This document shows, one piece after another, positions 1-9,463 of a DNA stretch of 64,000 nt. Source of the stretch: Streptomyces sp. CCM_MD2014. Lineage in GTDB: Bacteria; Actinomycetota; Actinomycetes; Streptomycetales; Streptomycetaceae. The stretch spans positions 3,472,001 through 3,536,000 of the forward strand of contig NZ_CP009754.1 in NCBI RefSeq assembly GCF_000772045.1. The letters are read 5' to 3'. Both the position numbers and the translations under genes were made by a program. The notes under the pieces are model-generated. The model was not told the origin of the DNA. It did no database searches and saw only the letters and a program-made list of their open reading frames with translations. The first letter of the stretch is position 1, and every line of letters starts with the position of its first letter.

Positions 1-2
1 GC

Positions 3-1031
3 TTGTTCGCCGAGCGGGTCGCCGTCCTGGCGTCCCTGCGCGCCCGCGACCCCGCCGGCGCACGCGAGTTGCTCGCGTCGACCTGGGCGACGGAACGGGC
101 CGAGGACCGCCTGATGTTCCTGGACTCGCTGCGGACGGGGCTGGAAGCGGCGGACGAACCGTTCCTGGAGCAGGCGCTGGCCGACCGCAGCCGCAACGTT
201 CGGGCCACGGCTGCGGAGTTGCTGTCGGCACTGCCGCATTCGGCACTGGCCGCGCGGATGGGGGCGCGAGCCGCGTCGTGCGTGTCCCTCGACCGCACCC
301 TCGCCCCGCCGGCGATCGTCGTCGAGGCGCCCCACGAGTGCGACGCGGGCATGGAGCGGGACGGCGTGGTGGCCAGGCCGCCCGCCGGCCGGGGTGAACG
401 GTCCTGGTGGTTCGGCCAGTTGATGGAGGCGGCCCCGCTCGGCACCTGGCCGGACCGGCTCGGGGGGCGCACCCCCGAGGAGATCGTCGCTCTGCCGGTG
501 TCGGAGGGATGGCAGAGCGAGCTGCACGCCGCGTGGTGCCGCGCGGCGGTACGACAGCGCGACGGCGCCTGGGCGAGGGCCCTGCTGGGAGCGCCCACGG
601 CACCCGAGGCCGGTGGTCCGGGGGCGGTGTCGCTGGCCGAGCGGGCCAAGCTGCTCGGCACGCTGGACGCCGGTGAACGCGCCGAGTGGGTGGCGGGGTT
701 CATCGCGACGCACGGGCTGTCCGAGGCGTTCCAGCTGCTCGGCATGTGCGCGGTGCCGTGGGCCGCGCCGCTCGGCCGGGCAGTGGTCGACGCCCTCAAC
801 ATCGCCCGGGACGCCGGGAGCTATCCGTGGAGTTTCAGCGGTGTCATGGGCCTGGCCGAGCGCTGCCTCGACCCCTCGGAGGCGGGCCGCCTCGACGGCC
901 TGCTGGCGATACCGGACGAGCCGGAGGACGCGTCGCCGGGGGCCGGGGGGTACTGGGCGGAGGCGTTCCAACGACTGGTCAGGACGTTGCGGTTGCGGGC
1001 GACGATGGCCGAAGAGCTCCGGGCGGGGTAG
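3..1031 (+). CDS. DUF5691-like HEAT-repeat protein, 5'-truncated by window edge
   Basis: The reading frame is open from the left edge to a TAG at 1029-1031, so the true start is outside the window and the TTG at position 3 is only the first in-frame codon. About 342 residues remain. They are alanine/leucine-rich and helical, with a HEAT-like stretch near residues 55-85 (DRSRNVRATAAELL, then a conserved-looking ALAARM). This resembles DUF5691 proteins, which in Streptomyces usually sit beside SWIM zinc-finger, MoxR-type AAA ATPase and VWA genes. Those partners would lie to the left and cannot be checked here. No catalytic motif is visible and the function is unknown. The DUF5691 assignment is a recollection of family style, not a search result. 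Confidence 0.55.
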   Translation: MFAERVAVLASLRARDPAGARELLASTWATERAEDRLMFLDSLRTGLEAADEPFLEQALADRSRNVRATAAELLSALPHSALAARMGARAASCVSLDRTLAPPAIVVEAPHECDAGMERDGVVARPPAGRGERSWWFGQLMEAAPLGTWPDRLGGRTPEEIVALPVSEGWQSELHAAWCRAAVRQRDGAWARALLGAPTAPEAGGPGAVSLAERAKLLGTLDAGERAEWVAGFIATHGLSEAFQLLGMCAVPWAAPLGRAVVDALNIARDAGSYPWSFSGVMGLAERCLDPSEAGRLDGLLAIPDEPEDASPGAGGYWAEAFQRLVRTLRLRATMAEELRAG

Positions 1032-1372
1032 AGGGAGGGCGCCGCGATCGGCGCGGGACGTGCCGTCGCACAGGGCCCGGCAGCGACGGAGCGGGGCCGG
1101 CGAGCCAGGCACCGCGACGCCCACCGACGGCTCCCGACGCCTTCCGCGCCCGGTAGCCGATGCCCACCGGCACGCGGCTCCACACCCACCGGAGCGCGGT
1201 TCCGCAGCCGTGGCACACGGTTCCGCACCCGTCGGCGCACGGGCCCGCCGTTGTTCCCTCCCGGGCGCGCTCTCCACAGGGACGCCACCGCGGGCCACGG
1301 CGGTCCGAGACGGCGCACCCCGGCGGCACCGGTGCGGGATGCACCGGCCCGGCGGGTCGGCGGCGGCCGGGG
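1032..1372. other. Intergenic, no gene seen
   Basis: This 341-base GC-rich stretch separates the convergent DUF5691-like and icmB genes. Open frames exist on both strands but show arginine/proline-rich shadow composition and no ribosome binding site. No convincing terminator with a T-run was found. Confidence 0.5.
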
Positions 1373-1789
<417 letters not shown>

Positions 1790-2266
1790 CACTGCCTCCA
1801 TGAAGCGACTACATCCATCCGTACCGACAAGTACCGCACACTTCGCGTCTCGCGGCGCGGAGACCCCGCACCACGGTGTCCGGGGAAGTGAACGAACGTT
1901 ATCGCCAGCATCCCGCAACCGGCAGTTTCGCGGTGGATACAGAGGGGGAAATCACACGGTGGGACACGTTCGCCACGCACCGCTCAGCGGGCGCGGCGGC
2001 ACTTGCGCACGGAGCGCCACAGCGAGGACGGCACAGCACAGCGGCGAGCGAGCCTCGTCGCCGTTTCAGCTCACCACACGGACCCAGCAGACGACCCACC
2101 CCACACACACCATGCACCCCATGCGATCCACAGGTCTCGCGTGACCCACTGGGCTCTGAGACCTGCCTGAACCTCGCGAACATCACCCATCACTGGTGTC
2201 ACGGCGCTCCACGAGGGCACACGGAGGACAGAGGCGTCCCTGCGCGTGCCGACAGGAGGTCGGCCC
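1790..2266. other. Divergent intergenic region icmB / lipase
   Basis: The 477 bases lie between two divergent starts and must hold both promoters. Composition is locally less GC-rich than the genes. Long open frames cross it but run on as shadows of the lipase gene. No operator or RNA structure could be supported with confidence. Confidence 0.5.
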
Positions 2267-3265
2267 ATGAAGGTCACCACGGCAGCACTGCCCCTTCTCC
2301 CGCTTTTCCAGCGTCTCCTGCCCGATCTGCCGGGGATTCCAGGGCTCCCCGCGATCCCCGGGCTCCCTTCGATTCCGGGACTGTCCGACGTGGCAGCGCT
2401 TCCAGGACGACTGACCGGGCTTTCCCTGACCCTCCTGAAGGCGAGCGCCCTGGAGGCGGCGATCCTCGCCGGGCACCTTCTCCTGTATCCGTCCGGGATC
2501 ATCCAGGAGCGCCGTCCGTCCCAGGCGGTCCGTCCGACGGACGCCCACGCCCCGCAGCCTTCGCCCCCGGCCCCCAGACTCCCGGCCCCCGCCAGTCCCC
2601 CGGTCGTCCTGCTGCACGGTTTCATCGACAACCGCTCGGTTTTCCTGCTGCTGCGCCGCAGCCTGGCCCAGCACGGCAGGCGCGAGATCGAGTCACTGAA
2701 CTACTCCCCCCTGACCTGCGACATCCGCACCGCCGCCGAGCTGCTCGACCGGCACGTCGAGGAGATCTGCGAGCGGACGGGCAGCGAGCGCGTCGACGTC
2801 GTCGGGCACAGCCTCGGCGGCCTGATCGCGCGCTACTACGTGCAGCGTCTCGGCGGAGACCGGCGGGTGCGCACCCTCGTGACGCTCGGTACTCCGCACG
2901 CCGGCACCAAGGTGGTCCCCCTGGCGAACGCGCACCCGATCGTGCGCCAGATGCGCCCCGGGTCGCCGGTGATCGAGGAGCTGACCCGGCCGGCGCCCGG
3001 TTGCCGTACGCGGTTCGTCAGCTTCTGGAGCGACCTGGACCACGTGATGGACCCGCTGGAGACGGCCTGCCTCGACCACCCCGACCTGACCGTGGAGAAC
3101 GTACGGGTGAGCGGCATCGGACACCTCGCGCTGCCCGTGCACCCCGCCGTGGCCACCGGGATACGGCAGGCGCTCGACACCGCCGAACCGGAAACGGGAA
3201 CCGAGACGGCAACCGGAACGGGCACGGGACCGGGCAAGCCCGCCGGCGGGCTCACCGTCGCCTGA
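2267..3265 (+). CDS. Alpha/beta-hydrolase, lipase-like (GHSLGG)
   Basis: The product has 332 residues. The N-terminus is hydrophobic with a proline/glycine-rich stretch (LPGIPGLPAIPGL, about residues 20-40), followed by an amphipathic helix and a variable linker. The hydrolase core begins with PVVLLHGF near residue 110. It shows the nucleophile elbow GHSLGGL near residue 178 (Ser in GHSLGG), an acidic residue region around DHVMDPLE, and a late histidine in GIGHLALP. The pattern resembles PGAP1-like and triacylglycerol lipase families, which hydrolyse ester-linked lipids outside or at the membrane. The start at 2267 follows AGGAGGT, eight bases upstream. The tail (after about residue 310) is a threonine/glycine-rich low-complexity stretch. 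The substrate cannot be told from sequence. Confidence 0.8.
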   Translation: MKVTTAALPLLPLFQRLLPDLPGIPGLPAIPGLPSIPGLSDVAALPGRLTGLSLTLLKASALEAAILAGHLLLYPSGIIQERRPSQAVRPTDAHAPQPSPPAPRLPAPASPPVVLLHGFIDNRSVFLLLRRSLAQHGRREIESLNYSPLTCDIRTAAELLDRHVEEICERTGSERVDVVGHSLGGLIARYYVQRLGGDRRVRTLVTLGTPHAGTKVVPLANAHPIVRQMRPGSPVIEELTRPAPGCRTRFVSFWSDLDHVMDPLETACLDHPDLTVENVRVSGIGHLALPVHPAVATGIRQALDTAEPETGTETATGTGTGPGKPAGGLTVA

Positions 3266-3521
3266 GGCCGGGCACCAGGGGAAGCAACAGGAGAGGCGGG
3301 AGACGGAGCAAGAGGGCGGAGCAGAACGCGAAACAACCCGTTCGGACTCGAACAAGGGTCGAACACAAACCCAAACCCGTGCCCGCCCTCCCCCAAAACA
3401 CGGCCGATTGCCCGTTTCCTTCGCGCGCGAAACCTGCGGAAGATTGTCGTGCCCGTATACCGCCGGGTACAGTCGCCGCACTGCTCTCGCAGCCCCTGTT
3501 GTCGAGGCGAAAGAGAAGTTG

Positions 3522-5216
3522 GTGAACGACCGTCACCCGTCGGGGACCAGGAACACCCCGGCTTCGGCCTCCGACGCCGATTCGGCGCAGTACGCGTCGT
3601 ACGGCACAGGGGAGGCCCAGTACGGCGACCTCACCACGTACGGCGGATACGACGCCACCGGTTTCGCCACCGGCGGTTCCGACACCTCGGCCTTCGACGC
3701 GGACCCCCTGTTCGGCAGCATGCCGGGCCACTATGCCGGAACCCACGAGGCCACAGGCTCGTACGACGCCACCCAGTGGTCCACCGGCGGGGCGCAGACC
3801 CTCCACTACGACGCGTACGCGGCCCAGCACCAAGCCGCCTACGACACCGGCGCCTACGACACGACGACCTGGACGGCCGGGTACCAGCAGCCGGGCTCCG
3901 TGTCGCCGCAGGCGACGGGCACCGAGGCCACCGGGCAGTGGGACACCGGCGCCTGGAGCCCGCCGGACCAGTCGGCGGACCCGGCCGACGGGACCCAGCA
4001 GTGGCACTGGGGCACGCAGACCTTCGAAACCGGCACTTTCGAGACCGCCGCGTTCGAGACCGCCGCATTCGAGACCGGCACATTCGAAACCGGCTCCTTC
4101 GCGACCGGCACACACGACACCGGCGCCTTCGAGACGAGCGCCTTCGCGGTCGGCACGCTCCACACCGGCGCGTTCGCGGGCGGCCCGGTGGACACCGGCG
4201 CCTACGACGCCACGCAGTGGAACGCGGACGGCACCGTCACCGACGCGGTCGACGAGCCGGCGCGACCGGCCGAGCACCCCGCACCCGACGCCACGCCGGA
4301 CGACGCTCCCGCATCCGGGGACACCCGACCCCCCTCGTACGACGGCGAGCTGGCCGCCACCGGCGAACTCCCCACCGTGACCGCGCTCCTGGACGACCAG
4401 GAAGAGGTCACGTCGGCCCCACGGATCCCTGCCGCACGCACCGGCCCCTCCCGCGCCGGGACGCGTTCCCGTCGCCGCCAGCCCGCCAAGCGCTCCGCGC
4501 TGCTGACCATCGCGGTGCCCTCGGCCTGCGTGATGAGCGTCGCCGGTATCGCGGCCGCCTCAGTCGGCAGCCTGACCGGCGACGAGGGCACGGACACCGC
4601 GGCTTCCGCACCGGACCCCGGCAACGCGAAGGCCGCGCCGGTGAAACCGTCCGCCGCCAACAACAAACTGGACACCCAGCTCACGAGCCTCGCCGCCGGA
4701 GCCGACGACTTCGCGGACCGCGCCAGCCGTACGCAGGAGCGCATCGACCTCAAGGCCGAGCAGGCCGCCGAGAAGAGGCGCGCGGCGGAGGAGGCGGCCC
4801 GCAAGGAGCGGCTGCGCCCCAAGTTCGCGCTTCCGGTGGCGCAGCACGGCCTCAGTGCGTATTACGGACAGGCTGGCATCAACTGGATGTCCGTCCACAC
4901 CGGCATCGACTTCCCCGTGTCGTACGGGACGAAGGTGATGGCGGCGACCGACGGCACCGTGCGGACGCAGTACAACAGCGCGTACGGCAACATGATGATC
5001 GTGACCGCGAAGGACGGCACGGAGACGTGGTACTGCCACCTCTCCAGCTACCAGGTCCCCTCCGGCACCACCGTGAAGGCGGGCGACGCGATCGCGTTCT
5101 CCGGCAACTCGGGCAACTCCACCGGCCCGCACCTGCACTTCGAGGTGCGCCCCGCGGGCGGCTCGTCGATCGACCCGCTTCCGTGGCTGCGCAGCCACGG
5201 CCTCAACCCGTCGTGA
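3522..5216 (+). CDS. Membrane-anchored M23-family peptidase with 12-copy pentapeptide-like repeat
   Basis: The product has 564 residues. Residues 1-165 are rich in Tyr/Asp/Thr/Gly with YDATQW-type motifs. From 4023 to about 4202 there are about 12 tandem five-residue units of the form F-E-T-G-T. A single membrane helix follows (SALLTIAVPSACVMSVAGIA, residues about 327-346), then a short charged coiled coil. The C-terminal 115 residues are a LytM/M23 domain with HTGIDF (zinc ligands His and Asp) and HLHFE (His pair), and should cleave peptidoglycan cross-bridges. The long N-terminus before the helix is probably cytoplasmic and the peptidase extracytoplasmic. GTG at 3522 was chosen because AAAGAGAAG lies just upstream and the earlier frame reads as non-coding. 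The function of the repeat tract is unknown. Confidence 0.88.
   Translation: MNDRHPSGTRNTPASASDADSAQYASYGTGEAQYGDLTTYGGYDATGFATGGSDTSAFDADPLFGSMPGHYAGTHEATGSYDATQWSTGGAQTLHYDAYAAQHQAAYDTGAYDTTTWTAGYQQPGSVSPQATGTEATGQWDTGAWSPPDQSADPADGTQQWHWGTQTFETGTFETAAFETAAFETGTFETGSFATGTHDTGAFETSAFAVGTLHTGAFAGGPVDTGAYDATQWNADGTVTDAVDEPARPAEHPAPDATPDDAPASGDTRPPSYDGELAATGELPTVTALLDDQEEVTSAPRIPAARTGPSRAGTRSRRRQPAKRSALLTIAVPSACVMSVAGIAAASVGSLTGDEGTDTAASAPDPGNAKAAPVKPSAANNKLDTQLTSLAAGADDFADRASRTQERIDLKAEQAAEKRRAAEEAARKERLRPKFALPVAQHGLSAYYGQAGINWMSVHTGIDFPVSYGTKVMAATDGTVRTQYNSAYGNMMIVTAKDGTETWYCHLSSYQVPSGTTVKAGDAIAFSGNSGNSTGPHLHFEVRPAGGSSIDPLPWLRSHGLNPS
4023..4202 (+). repeat. 15-bp tandem repeat encoding FETGT-type units
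   Basis: About twelve in-frame 15-base units encode FETGT, FETAA, FETAA, FETGT, FETGS, FATGT, HDTGA, FETSA, FAVGT, LHTGA, FAGGP and VDTGA within the M23 peptidase gene. Glu/Thr/Gly positions are kept while the aromatic position drifts. The unit does not match the classical A(D/N)LXX pentapeptide-repeat beta helix. Confidence 0.85.
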
Positions 5217-5304
5217 CGCCGTAACGTCTCAGCAGCCGGCCGGGCGGTGACGGGCGGCCCGGGCCGGCGCCCGGGACCTCACCGCACCGCCCCGCAACAC
5301 GTCC

Positions 5305-7794
5305 TCAGAGCTTCTCCACCGGCGCGTACCGCAGCAGCAGCCGCTTCGGCTTGGTGTCCCCGAAGTCGATCGTCGCCTCGGCGTTGGACCCGGTGCCCTT
5401 GACCCCGACCACCGTGCCGAGCCCGAACTGGTCGTGCGTGACGCGGTCGCCGACCGCCAGCGAGACCGTCGGCTGCTCGGCGCCGGCCGACCGGCGGGTG
5501 GCGAAGCCGGACACGCCCGACGCCGAGGAACGGGAACGGGACGAGGACAGCGAGGCCGCCACGCCCGAGACCGGCGCGGAGGGCGCGGGGCCGTTCGCCC
5601 CGGTGCGCTTCCACTCCAGGTGGGGCGCCGGAATCTCCTCCAGGAACCGCGAGGGCGGGTTGTACGACGGCTGGCCCCAGGCGCTGCGCAGCGTCGACCG
5701 GGTCAGGTAGAGGCGTTCGCGGGCGCGGGTGATGCCGACGTAGGCGAGGCGGCGCTCCTCCTCCAGCTCCTTGGCCTGGCCGAGGGCGCGCATGTGCGGG
5801 AACACGCCGTCCTCCATGCCGGTGAGGAAGACGACCGGGAACTCCAGGCCCTTGGCGGTGTGCAGGGTCATCAGGGTGACGACGCCGTCGCCGTCCTCCT
5901 CGTCGGGGATCTGGTCGGAGTCCGCGACGAGCGCGACCTTCTCCAGGAAGTCGGCCAGTGTCCCGGCCTCCTCGCCCTCGGCACGCTCCTGTTCGAACTC
6001 CAGGGCGACGGCCGCGAGTTCCTGGAGGTTCTCGATGCGGGTCTCGTCCTGCGGGTCGGTGGAGGCCTGCAACTCCGCCAGGTACCCGGTGCGTTCGAGG
6101 ATCGCCTCGAGGACCGTCGCCGGTCCGGCGCCGGACTCGACGACGGTGCGGAGATCCTCCATGAGGGTGTTGAACCGCTTGACGGCGTTCGCCGAACGCG
6201 CGGCCATGCCGTACGCCTCGTCGACGCGCCTCAGCGCCTGCGGGAAGCTGATCTTCTCGCGCTGGGAGAGGGCGTCGATCATCGCCTCCGCGCGGTCACC
6301 GATGCCGCGCTTGGGGACGTTGAGGATGCGGCGCAGCGGCACCGAGTCCTCCGGGTTGGCCAGCACCCGCAGGTAGGCCAGGACGTCCCGGACCTCCTTG
6401 CGCTCGTAGAAGCGGACGCCGCCGACGACCTTGTAGGGCAGGCCGGTGCGGATGAAGACCTCTTCGAAGACACGGGACTGGGCGTTGGTCCGGTAGAACA
6501 CCGCGACGTCGCCCGCCTTGGCCTCGCCCGCGTCGGTGAGGCGGTCTATCTCGTCGGCGACGAACTGCGCCTCGTCGTGCTCGGTGTCGGCGACGTATCC
6601 GGTGATCCGCGCGCCGCTGCCCTGGTTGGTCCACAGGTTCTTGGGACGGCGTGACTCGTTGCGCTCGATGACCGCGTTGGCGGCGCTGAGGATGGTCTGC
6701 GTGGAGCGGTAGTTCTGCTCGAGCAGGATCGTCGTCGCGTCCGGGTAGTCCTCCTCGAACTGGAGGATGTTGCGGATGGTGGCGCCGCGGAAGGCGTAGA
6801 TCGACTGGTCGGCGTCGCCCACCACGCACAGCTCGGCGGGCGGCACCTCGGCCTCGGGCGGCACGTCGACGGGGTGCTCCGAGGCCCCGCCGACCAGCTC
6901 GCGCACCAGGGCGTACTGGGCGTGGTTGGTGTCCTGGTACTCGTCGACCAGGACGTGGCGGAAGCGGCGGCGGTAGTGCTCGGCGACGTCCGGGAAGGCG
7001 CGGAGCAGGTTGACCGTCGTCATGATCAGGTCGTCGAAGTCGAGGGCGTTGGCCTCGCGCAGCCGTGCCTGGTACATGGCGTAGGCCTGGGCGAGGGTCT
7101 TCTCGAAGCCGTCGGCGGCCTGGGCGGCGAAGTCCTCCTCGTCGATCAGCTCGTTCTTCAGGTTGCTGATCTTCGCACTGAACGACTTGGGTGGGAAGCG
7201 CTTGGGGTCCAGGTCCAGGTCGCGGCAGACCAGTGCCATGAGCCGCTTGGAGTCGGCGGCGTCGTAGATCGAGAACGACGAGGTGAAGCCGAGCTTCTTC
7301 GACTCGCGGCGCAGGATGCGCACGCACGCGCTGTGGAAGGTCATCACCCACATCGCGTTGGCGCGCGGGCCGACGAGCTGCTCCACGCGCTCCTTCATCT
7401 CGCCCGCGGCCTTGTTGGTGAAGGTGATCGCGAGGATCTGGCCCGGGTGGACGCCGCGCTCGGCCAGCAGGTGGGCGATGCGGTGGGTGAGCACGCGGGT
7501 CTTGCCGGAGCCGGCACCGGCCACGATGAGCAGCGGGGAGCCGGAGTGGACGACGGCGGCCCGCTGGTTCTCGTTCAGCCCTTCCAGGAGGGCGGCCGGG
7601 TCCAGGGCCGGGCGCGGGGCGCCGTCCCGGTAGTGGGTGTCCCGGTCCGGAGGCACGTCGAACTTCCCGCCGAACAGATCGTGCGGAACCGGCTCCGGTC
7701 CGTGATCGCCCTCGGGCGGCGGCGGAGGTTCCTCCTCGTGACCCCGGGGGGTCTGGAGGCTCGCCAGGAAGCTGTCGTCAAAGAGGCTGCTCAT
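5305..7794 (-). CDS. pcrA: ATP-dependent DNA helicase PcrA/UvrD
   Basis: The product has 829 residues and all superfamily 1A helicase motifs in order. These are motif Q/I (LLIVAGAGSGKTRVLTHRIAHL, near residue 108), Ia (ITFTNKAAGEM), II (VDEYQDTN), III (VVGDADQSIYAFRGA), IV (LEQNYRST), V (LMTLHTAKGLEFPVVFL) and VI (VGITRARERLYL). The C-terminus ends in a KOW/Tudor-like domain (VGDRVTHDQFGLGTVV), as in Gram-positive PcrA, which contacts RNA polymerase. PcrA translocates 3'-5' on single-stranded DNA, unwinds repair intermediates and removes RecA filaments. The N-terminus carries a roughly 70-residue proline/glutamate-rich extension common in Streptomyces. The start ATG at 7794 is the first in frame. 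The gene is convergent with the M23 gene and divergent from the NlpC/P60 gene, and so is probably monocistronic. Confidence 0.97.
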   Translation of the reverse strand: MSSLFDDSFLASLQTPRGHEEEPPPPPEGDHGPEPVPHDLFGGKFDVPPDRDTHYRDGAPRPALDPAALLEGLNENQRAAVVHSGSPLLIVAGAGSGKTRVLTHRIAHLLAERGVHPGQILAITFTNKAAGEMKERVEQLVGPRANAMWVMTFHSACVRILRRESKKLGFTSSFSIYDAADSKRLMALVCRDLDLDPKRFPPKSFSAKISNLKNELIDEEDFAAQAADGFEKTLAQAYAMYQARLREANALDFDDLIMTTVNLLRAFPDVAEHYRRRFRHVLVDEYQDTNHAQYALVRELVGGASEHPVDVPPEAEVPPAELCVVGDADQSIYAFRGATIRNILQFEEDYPDATTILLEQNYRSTQTILSAANAVIERNESRRPKNLWTNQGSGARITGYVADTEHDEAQFVADEIDRLTDAGEAKAGDVAVFYRTNAQSRVFEEVFIRTGLPYKVVGGVRFYERKEVRDVLAYLRVLANPEDSVPLRRILNVPKRGIGDRAEAMIDALSQREKISFPQALRRVDEAYGMAARSANAVKRFNTLMEDLRTVVESGAGPATVLEAILERTGYLAELQASTDPQDETRIENLQELAAVALEFEQERAEGEEAGTLADFLEKVALVADSDQIPDEEDGDGVVTLMTLHTAKGLEFPVVFLTGMEDGVFPHMRALGQAKELEEERRLAYVGITRARERLYLTRSTLRSAWGQPSYNPPSRFLEEIPAPHLEWKRTGANGPAPSAPVSGVAASLSSSRSRSSASGVSGFATRRSAGAEQPTVSLAVGDRVTHDQFGLGTVVGVKGTGSNAEATIDFGDTKPKRLLLRYAPVEKL

Positions 7795-7974
7795 CGCTCT
7801 CCGAGTCTAGGGCGCCCCACCGACATCCCGGTGCCACCCCGGAAAACGCCCACCGCCACCCGGCGCGGACACGCCCTGCGACCAGCGGAACCACGAAGAG
7901 TGACGCCCACCACCGCCCCGGAGGCACCCCCGCGAAAGGTCACGAAAATGTATCGGGCATATCACCCGCCAACC

Positions 7975-8004
7975 TTCACAGCGGCCACACGAGTTGGCTA
8001 CGGT
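7975..8004 (+). promoter_or_regulatory. Probable housekeeping promoter of riboswitch transcript
   Basis: TTCACA at 7975-7980 and TACGGT at 7999-8004 are separated by 18 bases, a fair fit to the Streptomyces HrdB-type -35/-10. Transcription would begin near 8011, giving a 5' leader of about 230 nt that contains the riboswitch. Confidence 0.45.
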
Positions 8005-8079
8005 GCGGGGCAGGCCGCTCGACCCCCTCCGGCGAACCTCGCCGGGCCGCGCGGCCTCCGCCGAGTCCGGCCTGCCCGC

Positions 8080-8224
8080 ACGGCATCCGGAGCCGGGGAC
8101 CCACCGAGACCTTGGGGTGAATCGGCCGCACCGCCCTCGCCGAGACCATGAGGGCGGCCCGCCGTAGGGCAACCCTTCCGCGCCACACCGCCCGAACCCG
8201 ACAGCTAACCCGGTAGGCGGAGCA
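8080..8224 (+). promoter_or_regulatory. c-di-AMP riboswitch (ydaO/yuaA class)
   Basis: The leader carries the strongly conserved blocks of this class in the right order: an upstream AGCCGGGGACCCACC block (about 8090-8105), GGGGTGAATCGGCCGC (8114-8129), GTAGGGCAACCC (8164-8175), and the hallmark CCGACAGCTAACCCGGTAGG near 8198-8217. In Streptomyces this class typically lies before cell-wall hydrolase genes such as rpfA and NlpC/P60 genes and switches them off when c-di-AMP is high. The downstream gene here is exactly such a hydrolase, 18 bases after the last block. Exact ends are approximate because P1 was not folded computationally. Confidence 0.9.
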
Positions 8225-8242
8225 CTGGAAGGAGTCGCCTCC

Positions 8243-9436
8243 TTGGCGTCGCACCGCAAGTCGCGTCCCACCGGCACCCGCGTCGGGGGGATACGGACCC
8301 CGGCCCTGGCCACCGCGGCCCTCACCTCCGTCGCCCTGCTGTCCCAGACGGCCAACGCCACGCCTTCGGACGACCGGCCGACCCTCGAAGAGGTCGAGAA
8401 GAAGGTCGACGACCTCTACCGCCAGGCCGGGTCGGCGACCGAGAAGTACAACGCGGCCAAGGAGAAGACCTCCAAGCAGCGCAAGAAGGTCGACGGTCTC
8501 CTCGACGACGTCGCCAAGCGCACCCAGAAGCTCAACGACGCGCGCGAGGAGCTGGGCTCCTTCGCCTCCGCCCAGTACCGCACGGGTGCCGCGGTCCCGG
8601 AGACCGCGACCCTGCTGCTCGCGGACTCGCCGCAGGACTACTTCGACCAGAACCAGCTGATGGACCGGCTCACCGGCCGGCAGAAGAGTGCCGTAGACGA
8701 CTACGTCACCCAGCAGTCCGAGACGATGAAGAAGCGCCGGGAGGCCACCGAGAGCCTCGAGACGCTCACCGAGTCGCAGAACGACCTCAAGACGGCCAAG
8801 TCGACCGTCCAGAAGAAGCTCGCCACCGCGCGGAAGCTGCTCTCCGAGCTGACCGCCGAGGAGAAGGCCCGGCTGGCGGCGATCGAGAAGAAGAAGCAGC
8901 AGGAGGCCGCCCGCAAGGCCGCCGAGCTGGCGAAGCAGCAGGCGGAGGAGGCAGCCGAGCGCAAGCGGCAGGAGGAGGCCGCCCAGCAGCAGGAGAGCGG
9001 CTCCGGATCCGCGGATACCTCCGGCGGCGCCGGTTCCTCGGACTCCTCGGGCTCGTCGACGCCGGGCACCTCGGCCGGCACCAAGGCCGGCAAGGCGATC
9101 GCCTTCGCCCGCGCCCAGATCGGCAAGCCGTACGTCTGGGGCGCCACGGGCCCCGACTCCTACGACTGCTCGGGCCTCACCCAGGCCGCCTGGAAGGCCG
9201 CGGGCGTGACGCTGCCGCGCGTCACCTACGACCAGGTCAACGCCGGCACGACCGTCCCCGTCTCCCAGGCACAACCCGGTGACCTGGTCTTCTTCTACGA
9301 CGACATCAGCCACGTCGGCCTGTACATCGGCGACGGCATGATGATCCACGCCCCGAAGCCGGGCGCGTACGTCCGCGAGGAGTCCATCTTCTACGACGGC
9401 GAGTCGTCGATCTACAGCGTGGTGCGCCCCGCCTGA
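8243..9436 (+). CDS. Secreted NlpC/P60 peptidoglycan hydrolase (RipA-like)
   Basis: The product has 397 residues. It has a signal peptide (basic start, hydrophobic core around residues 22-38, cleavage near TANA-TPS) and a long coiled coil (about residues 45-240, rich in Glu/Lys/Gln, including a KQQAEEAAERKRQEEAAQQQ-like run). A Ser/Gly linker and a C-terminal NlpC/P60 domain of about 115 residues follow. The catalytic Cys is in YDCSGLTQ and the His in HVGLYIGDG, with HAPKP after it. Such enzymes cut the D-Glu-mDAP peptide bond in stem peptides. The start is TTG with AAGGAG 11-16 bases upstream. Control by c-di-AMP is inferred from the riboswitch in its leader. A shorter paralogue lies at 11130-12188. 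Confidence 0.93.
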   Translation: MASHRKSRPTGTRVGGIRTPALATAALTSVALLSQTANATPSDDRPTLEEVEKKVDDLYRQAGSATEKYNAAKEKTSKQRKKVDGLLDDVAKRTQKLNDAREELGSFASAQYRTGAAVPETATLLLADSPQDYFDQNQLMDRLTGRQKSAVDDYVTQQSETMKKRREATESLETLTESQNDLKTAKSTVQKKLATARKLLSELTAEEKARLAAIEKKKQQEAARKAAELAKQQAEEAAERKRQEEAAQQQESGSGSADTSGGAGSSDSSGSSTPGTSAGTKAGKAIAFARAQIGKPYVWGATGPDSYDCSGLTQAAWKAAGVTLPRVTYDQVNAGTTVPVSQAQPGDLVFFYDDISHVGLYIGDGMMIHAPKPGAYVREESIFYDGESSIYSVVRPA

Positions 9437-9463
9437 CCAGCACTGTTCTCTACCATCGTGGCC

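Noticed and set aside
1876..3525. 549-residue open frame overlapping the lipase
   Set aside because: Arg/Pro/Gly-rich composition and wrong frame relative to the GHSLGG-containing lipase; it has no ribosome site.
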